Shown here in pieces: positions 7,254 through 15,233 of a DNA stretch of 64,000 nt. The position numbers and the translations under genes were made by a program. The notes under the pieces are model-generated. The model saw only the letters and a program-made list of their open reading frames with translations. It was not told the origin of the DNA and searched no databases. Source of the stretch: Bacteroidales bacterium UBA1189. GTDB lineage: Bacteria > Bacteroidota > Bacteroidia > Bacteroidales > Bacteroidaceae. The stretch covers positions 4,252 to 68,251 of the forward strand of contig DBYJ01000010.1 in NCBI GenBank assembly GCA_002309805.1. The letters run 5' to 3'. The first letter of the stretch is position 1. The number at the start of each line of letters is the position of its first letter.

Positions 7254-10100
7254 TCAGCGGACGAGGACCTTGCGGACGTCGACGCTGCCATCGGCACGGA
7301 CGGTGCGGACGATGTTGATGCCGCGTTCAAGTGTGCCGGTCTTGACGCCTTGCAAATTAAAAATGGTCTGCGAGGTGGCAGCGGAGTCGGCGATGGTGGT
7401 ATCCACACGGGTGCCGTCATCAAAAGGAATGAGCTCGAAAGCAAAGTTGAGGGCTCCAGTGATGTCGACGCGGGCGACGGTCATGCCGCTGGAACCAAAG
7501 GTGTAGATCCAGTTGCCATCGCTGGCGGCGGTCATGCTGTAGCGCGTGCCGTTGGTGTAGATGCGGAAGGTGCGCCAGACGGCCACACCGTCGTCAGCCA
7601 GATAGAGGCTGTTACCCCAGCGGGCGGTGCCGCTCTCGCCGAAGTGGTAGTAACCCTGATAGACGGTGTTGTCGCTGGACTTGGAGAGTTCGTCCTCGAT
7701 GGTCCATTCTGTGCCATCATTGCCGTGCGAGACAACGCTGTAGGTCCAGTATTTCTCGTTATAAGCGAAGTGCCAGACCTGAGCGTTCTGCACCGTCATG
7801 CTCTCGTCGATGAGTTCGGCGAGGGGCACGGCCATTTTATCAGCCTCGCTGGCGGGTGCCGTGGCATAGAGGCCGCTGGCGATGTCGCGGATGTAGTAAA
7901 GGCCAGAGGGCATGTACTGGTGGTTGACGAAGATGGTAGAGTCGCTGGGAGCTTCCTCGACACCGATGGCGAGGGCATAGCCAGCTGAGTTGTAGAAGGT
8001 TTCGATGGCACCCAACAGCTTGGCGGACATGGCATCGACCTCAGGCTGCGAAGCAACGCCGGCAGAAAGCATACGGGCTCCGAGGCCACAAATGGAGTCG
8101 AGAGCGTGGAAAGCAGCCTCGGGGTACTGACCGAAGCCGTCGCCCATCTTCTCTTCATTGTCAGTAAGCACACCTGCAACAGTCTGGATGGCATCGTCAA
8201 GTCCAGTCCACTCCTCAGCGGGAATGTAGGGGTTGAAGAAGAGCAGTCCGCTGGCTTCGGCATCGGCCTTGGTCCAGACGTTCTCCTCGTCCTTCTGACC
8301 GAGCACGTAGAGAGTATCAACGCTGGAGAGGGCGTTACCGTTGGTCTGATTGATACCTGCCACAAGGGCTACCTGATCGCCTGCCTTGAGGTTGATGTAG
8401 AAGTTGAAGTCGGAGGGATCGGTGCCCCAGTTATAGACGGCGTTCTCGCCAATCTGGCTGATGGTGCCCTCGGAGCCGGAGATGTAATAGACAGCTGACC
8501 AGAGGTCGCCACGGTTCTTGAGCTTGCGGTTTTCATCGCGACTGCTGACACTGCTGCGCCAGACATAGACGCCGTCTTCAGGAGCGCTGAAGAGCACAGA
8601 GGGATAGAGCGTGGGCATGGGGTGGAATACGCCGTCGGCCTGCATATAGAGCCAGACGTTGGTAGAGGTGTCGAGCCACCAGGCCATGACACCCGCATCG
8701 CCCTTGCCCGTACCGCCTTCCTGACAGCCCGTCCACGGAGTGAAGGTGGAGGTGGAGGTAGCATAGAGAGCATAGCTGAAGGGGTTACCTTCCTCACCCG
8801 GATATTCGAAGAAGAGGTCATGCTCGTTCACACCCTGGACATTGACGGAATCAACGGGCCAGAGGAGGAAGTTGAGCGGCTGAGTAAAGTCGTTGGTAAT
8901 CATTGACTGGTAGAACTTCTCAATGGCAGCCTCGGCTTCGACAATCTGTGCAAGGACGTCGGCTGCTGTAGCATTGCCAGCGATGTAGGCTTCGTAGAGG
9001 GCATCGAGGGTGAAGTGGACGTTAATGATGTTGTCCATCTGATACTGTGGGTACTTGCCATAGACGGTGCCGACTTCGCATTCATCCTCGATATAGCCCA
9101 GGGCATCAGCCACTTCGAAGTACTTGACGGCAACCTTGACAATAGCCGAGGCATTAGCCATCGCATCTATCTGTGCCTCGATGGCAGCGACATCGGAGGT
9201 GGCCCTGTCGTACATCGTCTGTGCTTCCGTCAGGGCATCCATGAGGGCGCCCAGTTCCTTGGCAGCATCGGCATTCTCCTGATATTCTTCATAGACGGCC
9301 TGCTCGCGCTCAATGGCAGCAAGGAGATTTTCGTAGGCGGCAACGGAGGCGGCACAGTCGGCAAGGCAGGCCGTGAGCGCGGCATTGGCGGCGATAATGT
9401 CCTCGGTGCTATGGTACTCAGCCGTTTCGCCAAAGAGGATATATTCGGCACGTGTCATCGCTGCCACCAGGGCTTCCCAGACGCTCTTCTGCATCTTCGT
9501 CTCTGCATGGTATTCAATACCTTCGAGGTTGGCCTTCAGCGTAAGGATGGCGACTGCCCTCTCCATGTCCACCGCGGCATCGCCGTAGAAATAGAGCTCC
9601 GCGTTGTCCCATGCGACCCAGTTAGCGTCGGTGCTCTCGGTCTTAAAACCAAGGGTGAGCTGGCCGTCGGTGACGTTAGTCATCACGTAGAAGCGCTCAG
9701 GGGCTCCATCGCCCGTGGAGCAGGCAACGGCATCAGCATTGGCATAGAGGAAGACACCGCTGACGCTCTCGCGAGTGCCGCTCTGCTGGCAGGCGATGAC
9801 GGCTGCCGAGAAGAGATAGATACCGTTGTCGACGCTGATCGTCGTGTGGATGTCGATGTCGTCGAGGAACGCCTCCGAAGAGCTGGTGGAGGCTTTCCAT
9901 TGCTCGATGAAATTGCCCGTGAACAGTTCGTAGTATGTTCCGCGGTTGTTGATTTTGAAGCCGTTGTTCGTCCAGTTGGCGACAGCTTCCATGCCGGGGT
10001 CGGCAATTTTTGAGGTCACATCCTGGCCAATCTCGACAGAAGCAGAGGCACTCAGGAGCGACAGGGCCATCAGGCCCACGAAAGTAAAGAATTTCTTCAT
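7254..10100 (-). CDS. Secreted protein with helical middle and T9SS-like tail
   Basis: 948 residues starting at the ATG at 10100; a longer frame begins 11 codons upstream, but the signal peptide MKKFFTFVGLMALSLLSASA fits this start. The first part (about 25-190) looks beta-rich and binding-like. Residues about 200-340 are Ala/Glu-rich and predicted helical, resembling FIVAR-like bundles of surface proteins. The remainder is beta-rich with many Trp and Tyr. The end (TIFNLQGVKTGTLERGINIV ... VRKVLVR) resembles a type IX secretion tail. No catalytic motif recognised. Probably exported to the cell surface; the specific role is unknown. A terminator follows at 7119-7149. Confidence 0.75.
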   Translation of the reverse strand: MKKFFTFVGLMALSLLSASASVEIGQDVTSKIADPGMEAVANWTNNGFKINNRGTYYELFTGNFIEQWKASTSSSEAFLDDIDIHTTISVDNGIYLFSAAVIACQQSGTRESVSGVFLYANADAVACSTGDGAPERFYVMTNVTDGQLTLGFKTESTDANWVAWDNAELYFYGDAAVDMERAVAILTLKANLEGIEYHAETKMQKSVWEALVAAMTRAEYILFGETAEYHSTEDIIAANAALTACLADCAASVAAYENLLAAIEREQAVYEEYQENADAAKELGALMDALTEAQTMYDRATSDVAAIEAQIDAMANASAIVKVAVKYFEVADALGYIEDECEVGTVYGKYPQYQMDNIINVHFTLDALYEAYIAGNATAADVLAQIVEAEAAIEKFYQSMITNDFTQPLNFLLWPVDSVNVQGVNEHDLFFEYPGEEGNPFSYALYATSTSTFTPWTGCQEGGTGKGDAGVMAWWLDTSTNVWLYMQADGVFHPMPTLYPSVLFSAPEDGVYVWRSSVSSRDENRKLKNRGDLWSAVYYISGSEGTISQIGENAVYNWGTDPSDFNFYINLKAGDQVALVAGINQTNGNALSSVDTLYVLGQKDEENVWTKADAEASGLLFFNPYIPAEEWTGLDDAIQTVAGVLTDNEEKMGDGFGQYPEAAFHALDSICGLGARMLSAGVASQPEVDAMSAKLLGAIETFYNSAGYALAIGVEEAPSDSTIFVNHQYMPSGLYYIRDIASGLYATAPASEADKMAVPLAELIDESMTVQNAQVWHFAYNEKYWTYSVVSHGNDGTEWTIEDELSKSSDNTVYQGYYHFGESGTARWGNSLYLADDGVAVWRTFRIYTNGTRYSMTAASDGNWIYTFGSSGMTVARVDITGALNFAFELIPFDDGTRVDTTIADSAATSQTIFNLQGVKTGTLERGINIVRTVRADGSVDVRKVLVR

Positions 10101-10130
10101 GTAGTTAGGTTTTAAAATGAAAAATTTTTG

Positions 10131-10138
10131 CAAAGTTA
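10131..10138 (-). promoter_or_regulatory. Possible -7 box for the 948-residue protein
   Basis: The minus strand reads TAACTTTG, matching TAnnTTTG, about 30 nt upstream of the ATG at 10100. No good TTG lies at the usual 20-nt distance, so only half of the promoter is supported. Confidence 0.4.
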
Positions 10139-10200
10139 TAATAAAAAATAGAAAACATCTTCATTGTTCCTGTTTTTTTGTACTTTTGCCGCTGCTTCTT

Positions 10201-10228
10201 GAATTCCTAATTTCTAATTCCTAATTTT
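10201..10228 (+). repeat. Four 7-nt repeat units directly before nfo
   Basis: GAATTCC, TAATTTC, TAATTCC and TAATTTT run without gaps up to the ATG at 10229. They belong to the degenerate heptamer family found at many gene boundaries in this window. A TAnnTTTG-like box (TACTTTTG, 10181-10188) lies just upstream and may be the nfo promoter. Confidence 0.6.
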
Positions 10229-11065
10229 ATGAAATATCTCGGTCCCCATGTATCTGCCTCAGGCGGCGTAGAGCAAGCTCCCGTCAATGCCCATGCCGTC
10301 GGCGCCACAGCTTTTGCGCTGTTTACCAAGAATCAGCGTCAATGGTTCTCCTCACCCCTCTCGCAAAAAAGCATCGATGCCTTCAAGCAATATTGTACCG
10401 ACTTTGGCTATGCGCCGAAGTATATCCTCCCCCACGACAGCTACCTCATCAACCTCGGCCATCCGCAGCAGGAGGGGTTGGAGAAGTCGCGCGCCTCGTT
10501 CCTCGATGAACTTCATCGCTGTGAGCAGCTGGGGCTTACAATGCTAAACTTCCATCCCGGCAGTTCACTACGTGAAATCAGCGACGACGAGTGCCTCGAC
10601 CGTATTGCCGAGAGCATCAACATCGCCCTCGACAAGACGCAAGGCGTTACCGCCGTCATCGAGAACACCGCCGGACAGGGGAGCAACATGGGCTACTCGT
10701 TCTACCACCTCGCCCAAATTATTAATAAGGTGGAGGACAAGAGCCGCGTCGGCATCTGCATCGACACCTGCCACACCTTTACCGCCGGCTACGACCTGAA
10801 GGATAACTACGATGCCGTCTGGCGCGAGTTCGGCGATGTCGTCGGCTTCGAGTACCTCCGCGCTATCCACCTCAACGACAGCATGAAACCGCTCGGCAGT
10901 CGTGTGGACCGCCACCACAGCATCGGACAAGGATTGCTTGGCCTCGACTTCTTCCGTACCCTAATGAACGACGAGCGTTTCAACGATATTCCGCTTATCC
11001 TTGAAACGCCCGACGAGAGTCTGTGGCCCGACGAAATCGCCCTACTCCACTCGTTTGAAAAGTAG
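10229..11065 (+). CDS. nfo: Endonuclease IV (AP endonuclease)
   Basis: 278 residues, the normal length. It cleaves DNA 5' of abasic sites in base excision repair using three metal ions. The metal ligands known from E. coli Nfo are all visible: H69 (HDSYLINL), H109 (NFHPGS), E145 (IENTAGQG), D179 and H182 (IDTCHTFTAGYD), H214 (IHLND), D227 and H229 (VDRHH), and E259 (LETP). The start fits the family (MKYLGPHVSASGG). It is transcribed alone, divergent from the secreted protein gene and convergent with the adenylate kinase fusion. Confidence 0.95.
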   Translation: MKYLGPHVSASGGVEQAPVNAHAVGATAFALFTKNQRQWFSSPLSQKSIDAFKQYCTDFGYAPKYILPHDSYLINLGHPQQEGLEKSRASFLDELHRCEQLGLTMLNFHPGSSLREISDDECLDRIAESINIALDKTQGVTAVIENTAGQGSNMGYSFYHLAQIINKVEDKSRVGICIDTCHTFTAGYDLKDNYDAVWREFGDVVGFEYLRAIHLNDSMKPLGSRVDRHHSIGQGLLGLDFFRTLMNDERFNDIPLILETPDESLWPDEIALLHSFEK

Positions 11066-11102
11066 TGATTAGTAATTCAAATTTCGGGAGTTAAAGAATG
11101 AA

Positions 11103-11224
11103 GTAAAAGTGGAAGTTAATGGGCTTTGCCCATGGAAGTTAACTCGCTTTGCTCGTGGACAAGTGTTTTCCGTATACAATACTATCGTCCTGCGCGAAGC
11201 GCATAACTTCCACTTTAACTCCCA
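11103..11224. repeat. Inverted element with small variable palindromes between nfo and adk
   Basis: TGGAAGTTAA occurs at 11110 and 11133, followed first by TGGGC-TTT-GCCCA and then by CTCGCTTTGCTCG. A third copy lies in reverse orientation near 11190-11215 (TGCGCGAAGCGCA followed by TAACTTCCA). The outer AAAGTGGAAGTTA and TAACTTCCACTTT can pair over about 100 nt. This fills the gap between two convergent genes and could act as a two-way terminator. Confidence 0.5.
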
Positions 11225-11260
11225 TTTTTACTTCCATTTTTACTTCCGAAACTTGAGTAA

Positions 11261-12256
11261 TTATCTTACAACGGCAAGTATATCCTCTGGAGCATTCGGC
11301 GCCCAGGCGCCATCCTTAGCTGTGAAGGTGACAGCCAGCTTGAAGGCTTCAACGGTATGCCAGACATTTTTGGGGATATTGATGCCATAGACACCTGAGT
11401 TGCCGCCCATGTGGATGCGCTGGGCTTCGGTGCCGTCGTCGTTGTAAAGCACAACATCCATGCGGCCCCTCAGTAGCAGTACAGTCTCGTTGGAGTGCTG
11501 ATGGCGATGTACCTCCAGCTTGCTGCCTGGCAGCCAGACGTTCAGCATACGCTGCGAATCGTCCTGCTCCGTGTTGCGCAAATCGTAGTTCATACGCAGA
11601 CGCGGAGCATCGTGAGCCTGCTGCTCCAGCAGATCGAAGAGTGCATTGTCGATAATGACCTGTTCGCCGAGGAACGACGTGTCCATACCGTTGAAGAGGT
11701 CAAAGAGCTGTGCACGAACAGCTTCCACACCTCCGCACTCGCCCGACACTTCGCGATAGACGTCTGCCTGCTTGTAGTAGGCAATCAGCGGCTCAGTCTT
11801 CTTGTGGTAGGTGACGATGCGGTTCGAGATGGTCTCTTCGCTGGCATCATCAGCACGTCCCTCAACGGTGGCGCGATGCTTCAGGCGCTGGCGCACGGTA
11901 TCGTCGGAAATCATGATGGAGATGACGGCGTTCACCTTCTCGCCACGCTCAGCAAGCATGCGGTCAAGGTCTTCGGCCTGACGAACGGTACGGGGGAATC
12001 CGTCGAGCAGGAATCCCGCCACCCCCTTCGTGGTATGGAACAGATGCTCTATCATGCCCTCCACCACGTAGTCTGGCACCAGATTACCCGCCTCAATCAG
12101 GCTCTTGGCCATACGGCCAAGTTCCGTTCCCGCAGCAATCTCGCTGCGCAGCAGCTCGCCCGTGCTGACGTGCTTCAGGTTATACTTCTCTGCAATAGCA
12201 CCTGCATGAGTGCCTTTTCCCGCTCCCGGAGGACCAAACAAGATGTAGAATTTCAT
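11261..12256 (-). CDS. adk: Adenylate kinase fused to WbuC-like cupin domain
   Basis: 331 residues. Residues 1 to about 190 are a short-form adenylate kinase (ATP + AMP to 2 ADP) without the zinc-type lid: P-loop GPPGAGKGT (8-16), DGFPRT (85-90), EGRADD (132-137) and a normal kinase C-terminus. Residues about 195-331 are a WbuC-type cupin: APRLRMNYDLR, the metal-ligand pattern H250-R-H252 with E257, and H300 in PKNVWHTVEAF. The usual bacterial Adk ends near residue 190-215. WbuC proteins are usually separate and occur beside O-antigen genes; their activity is not established. The frame is continuous, so this is a true fusion on the sequence given. TAATTTTG (12318-12311) could be its -7 box. 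Confidence 0.9.
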   Translation of the reverse strand: MKFYILFGPPGAGKGTHAGAIAEKYNLKHVSTGELLRSEIAAGTELGRMAKSLIEAGNLVPDYVVEGMIEHLFHTTKGVAGFLLDGFPRTVRQAEDLDRMLAERGEKVNAVISIMISDDTVRQRLKHRATVEGRADDASEETISNRIVTYHKKTEPLIAYYKQADVYREVSGECGGVEAVRAQLFDLFNGMDTSFLGEQVIIDNALFDLLEQQAHDAPRLRMNYDLRNTEQDDSQRMLNVWLPGSKLEVHRHQHSNETVLLLRGRMDVVLYNDDGTEAQRIHMGGNSGVYGINIPKNVWHTVEAFKLAVTFTAKDGAWAPNAPEDILAVVR

Positions 12257-12257
12257 T

Positions 12258-12299
12258 GATTCGTGAATTATGAATTGTCAATTGTGAATTATCAATTTC
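12258..12299. repeat. Six 7-nt repeat units upstream of adk
   Basis: GATTCGT, GAATTAT, GAATTGT, CAATTGT, GAATTAT and CAATTTC follow without gaps, starting 1 nt from the adk start codon. The rest of the 12257-12550 gap is AT-rich and holds promoters for the divergent genes. Confidence 0.6.
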
Positions 12300-12492
12300 T
12301 TTTTCCGCCACAAAATTACGCATTTTATCCGCATCTCCCCTTACAACCTTCCACAAAAACGCGCTATTCCCTTCCTTTTTCCTATAATCTCACGCTTCCC
12401 TCCCCCATTCTCTCCCTTCCTGCCACCTCTGCTTTACAATTCAGCATCGTAAAAGAAAAAAAAACGGAGACATGCTTTTTTTTCTCCATTTC

Positions 12493-12523
12493 TTGTGAGT
12501 TTCCGTTTTTTTGATTATCTTTG
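12493..12523 (+). promoter_or_regulatory. Bacteroidetes-type promoter for the DUF6078-like gene
   Basis: TTG (12493-12495), 20-nt spacer, TATCTTTG (12516-12523). The start codon lies 27 nt further on. This is one of the best consensus matches in the window. Confidence 0.75.
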
Positions 12524-12550
12524 TAACGTAATTGATAAGCTAAAATCATT

Positions 12551-13015
12551 ATGATAAACGACAAGGAAAACTTTGATTTCAACGATGTGCCCAGCGGCTG
12601 GGCCGTGTGTGCTGGAACGGATTGCCCGAAGGCGGCAGCATGTCTGCGCCATCTGACGTATCGCCACGTTCCGCATGAACAGACGACGGCAATGTGCGTC
12701 ATGCCCTGGGCGCAGGCCGAGGGGCATTGCCCATTCTATGCCCCAATAGAGAAAGTGATGCTTGCGCGAGGACTTAACGGTCTGTTCAGGCGTCTGAGAA
12801 GTCGCGATGCACGGCACGACCTGCGCATCGGCCTGACGAAACATCTCGGCAGCACGGGCTCGTTCTACCGCTATAAGAATGGCGAGCGCTGGATGTCGCC
12901 CGCGTTGCAGGAGTGGATTCTGCAGCAGCTTCAAACGTATGGGGTGGAACTGGAAAAGCCCTTCGACGAGTATAAAGAGTCTTATCTCTTCATGCCAACG
13001 CTTGATATGCCCTGA
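12551..13015 (+). CDS. DUF6078-like small Cys-containing protein
   Basis: 154 residues. The N-terminal half has ordered cysteines (VCAGTDCPKAAACLRH and later a GHCPFY) that could bind a metal. The C-terminal half has a GSTGSFYRYKNGERWMSP segment and ends acidic. This pattern fits the Bacteroidales family of unknown function I recognise as DUF6078, often found just before BT4734/VirE-type proteins, as here. It has no signal peptide, so it is likely cytoplasmic. It is separated from the VirE-type gene by a palindromic 21-nt array. Function unknown; the family call comes from pattern memory. Confidence 0.7.
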   Translation: MINDKENFDFNDVPSGWAVCAGTDCPKAAACLRHLTYRHVPHEQTTAMCVMPWAQAEGHCPFYAPIEKVMLARGLNGLFRRLRSRDARHDLRIGLTKHLGSTGSFYRYKNGERWMSPALQEWILQQLQTYGVELEKPFDEYKESYLFMPTLDMP

Positions 13016-13016
13016 A

Positions 13017-13094
13017 TTCCACAGGCTGGAATAAAAATTCCATCAAATGGAACTTTTTTTCCACAGGCTGGAACTTTTTTTCCAGCAGCTGGAA
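13017..13094. repeat. Four palindromic units with exact 21-nt period
   Basis: Units of TTCCA-nnnnn-TGGAA begin at 13017, 13038, 13059 and 13080, each exactly 21 nt from the last. The loops are CAGGC, TCAAA, CAGGC and GCAGC; the spacers are mostly T or A runs of six. Each unit can form a 5-bp hairpin. The array starts right after the stop codon of the DUF6078-like gene and ends 27 nt before the VirE-type gene. Confidence 0.8.
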
Positions 13095-13121
13095 TTTTTC
13101 CGGAATTAAAGAATAACCGAA

Positions 13122-14921
13122 ATGAAATTAACGCTGATACGAAAAGACAAACAAAACATCGTCCATCTCACCACTCGGACGATGGAGTCATTCATAGAAC
13201 GTATCCAGACGGATACGAAGCCGCGCGACATCACCCGTCTGCGCGAGCATCTGAGCCGAGGCAACGAGCTGCGCTACTACGCCCCTCTGGAGCAGTTGAC
13301 GCAAGTATATCCTTCTGCCGAATTGACGAAGGAGAAGAATGGCGCCCTGCGGATAGTTGCCCTCAATGGCATTGTGGCGCTCCATGTGGGCGGGCTGTTG
13401 CAGGCGAATGAGAGGGAGGTTGTGAAAGAGGCGGCCCAATCCCTCCCGATGACGCTGGCAGCCTTTGCAGGCGGCGATGGGCAGAGCGTCGAGGTGCTGG
13501 TGAAGGTATGCGACAGGAACGGCACCTTGCCGCAGTCTGAGGAGGATGCCGATGCCTTCTGCCGCGCAGCCTACAGCCGGGCATTAGCCGTCTATAGCGG
13601 CGTGCTGTCCAAAGACATTGACAACCAGGCAGGAGCGCCCATGAGCCACTTTCTGATGCCGCTCGACCCAGCCCCCTATTACAACCCTGATGCCGTTCCC
13701 CTCCGCATCCCGCTCTCCTCTCCTTCCCTCTCGCCTGCCAATCCCCTTCCCACTATAGACACCACAGCCGACAGCCCCATCGCCTCTGCCACGCGCCAGC
13801 TTATCGACTTCCTTGACGCCCATTACGCCTTCCGCCACAACACCATCATGGGCTACACCGAATACCGCTCCAAAAACGCCTCTGTGGAAGACTGGAAGCC
13901 CTGTGACGAGAATGCCGTCAACGGCCTTACCATCGAGACACGTCTGGCAGGCCTCAACACCCGCGACAAGGACGTGCGCCGTTATGTCAATTCCGATCGG
14001 ATTCCGCCCTACAATCCGCTGGCGGAGTACCTGGGCGGATTGTATGGCAAGTGGGACGGGCAGGATCATATCGGCCTCCTCGCTGGCACGGTGCCCTGCG
14101 ATGTGCCGCAGTTCCCCCGATGGTTCCGCATGTGGTTCATCTATATGGTAGCGCAGGGCATGGGCCAAATCCGCACCTACGGAAACTCCACGGTGCTGCT
14201 GCTCGTCTCGCCACAGGGCGACAACAAATCGACCTTCTGCCGACGCCTTGTGCCCGACCATCTGCAATGGGCCTATTGCGACAACCTCCTTCTCTCGGAA
14301 AAGAAGCAGGTGCTCCAGGCCATGCATCAGTTCCTGCTCATCAATCTCGACGAGTTCAACCAGATATCGCCCGGCATTCAGGAAGGCTTCCTGAAGAACC
14401 TCGTCCAGCTGCCTTCGGTGAAGATCAAGCGCCCCTATGGCCGTCATGTGGAGGTTTTTCCTCGTCGCGCCTCGTTCATCGGCACAGCCAACGAGCCGAA
14501 TCTGCTGAGCGACCCTACTGGCAGCCGACGCTTCATCATCCTTCCGCTGAAGGGCAGCATCAACGTCAGCTACCGCATCAACTACGACCAGCTTTACGCC
14601 CAAGCCGTGACAGCCGTATTGAATTACGAGCGTTATTGGTTCGACGAAACGGACGTCCACGAAATCATTGCCTACAACCGCCAGTACATCCAGACACCAC
14701 CTGCCATTGAGTACTTCAACGAGTACTTCGAACCCACTATCAATGAAAGCGAAGGCCGTTGGATGACCACCACAGCCATCTATGAATACCTACGCCATCG
14801 CGTCGGCTCTACCCTGCCTGCCAACGGCATCAATCGCTTCGGTCGCTACCTCGCCCACAATCCCCTCCTCCTCCACCGGCATACCACCAACGGTAACGAG
14901 CATCTCGTTAAAGAGAAGTGA
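13122..14921 (+). CDS. BT4734-like / VirE-type P-loop protein
   Basis: 599 residues. Residues about 1-190 match the BT4734-like N-terminal domain of Bacteroidales proteins. Residues about 220-560 are the virulence-associated E type ATPase related to superfamily 3 helicases: a Walker A-like SPQGDNKSTF (G366 to T371), Walker B-like LLINLDEFNQ, and the conserved ASFIGTANEPNLLSDPTGSRRF segment with a probable sensor and arginine finger. Walker A has Asn368 where the usual loop has Gly before Lys-Ser. Such proteins occur in mobile and accessory DNA, where a role in replication is suggested but rarely tested. No integrase lies nearby. Confidence 0.85.
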   Translation: MKLTLIRKDKQNIVHLTTRTMESFIERIQTDTKPRDITRLREHLSRGNELRYYAPLEQLTQVYPSAELTKEKNGALRIVALNGIVALHVGGLLQANEREVVKEAAQSLPMTLAAFAGGDGQSVEVLVKVCDRNGTLPQSEEDADAFCRAAYSRALAVYSGVLSKDIDNQAGAPMSHFLMPLDPAPYYNPDAVPLRIPLSSPSLSPANPLPTIDTTADSPIASATRQLIDFLDAHYAFRHNTIMGYTEYRSKNASVEDWKPCDENAVNGLTIETRLAGLNTRDKDVRRYVNSDRIPPYNPLAEYLGGLYGKWDGQDHIGLLAGTVPCDVPQFPRWFRMWFIYMVAQGMGQIRTYGNSTVLLLVSPQGDNKSTFCRRLVPDHLQWAYCDNLLLSEKKQVLQAMHQFLLINLDEFNQISPGIQEGFLKNLVQLPSVKIKRPYGRHVEVFPRRASFIGTANEPNLLSDPTGSRRFIILPLKGSINVSYRINYDQLYAQAVTAVLNYERYWFDETDVHEIIAYNRQYIQTPPAIEYFNEYFEPTINESEGRWMTTTAIYEYLRHRVGSTLPANGINRFGRYLAHNPLLLHRHTTNGNEHLVKEK

Positions 14922-14938
14922 AGTATTTTCGTTGAAAT

Positions 14939-15042
14939 AATGTGCTTTCCCCACAAAATCCTTCACAATCCTTCACAATCCTTCACATATAACATAATTG
15001 AAATCAATTACTTTGAAGGAAATGAAGGAATGAAAGCACATT
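14939..15042. repeat. Inverted repeat enclosing 10-nt direct repeats downstream of the VirE-type gene
   Basis: AATGTGCTTTC (14939-14949) pairs with GAAAGCACATT (15032-15042). Inside the left arm TCCTTCACA repeats at 14959, 14969 and 14979. The right arm carries TGAAGGA at 15014 and 15023, complementary to the core of those repeats. The whole could fold into one long imperfect hairpin and end the VirE transcript. The remaining gap to 15233 is AT-rich with a further inverted pair (CGTTATCT 15117-15124, AGATAACG 15159-15166). Confidence 0.55.
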
Positions 15043-15233
15043 TCAAACTTTTTCATTCTATCGTCAGCAATAGATTATTAATTACTAATCATTATTATTC
15101 ACTAACGACCATATTTCGTTATCTCAAAAAAACGTTTTTAAAAAAAATTGTTATTTTCAGATAACGTTTTCCATGATATATTTGCATAATTCAGATTTCT
15201 TTATGAACTTTGCATCGAATAAATAAAATCATT

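Noticed and set aside
13017..13094. CRISPR array or clustered terminators
   Set aside because: The 15-nt palindromes at 21-nt steps are too short for CRISPR repeats, there are four different loops, and no cas genes are present. Single terminators would not be phased.
13584..14660. 358-codon minus-strand frame across the VirE-type gene
   Set aside because: The opposite strand carries Walker A, Walker B and Arg motifs in order.
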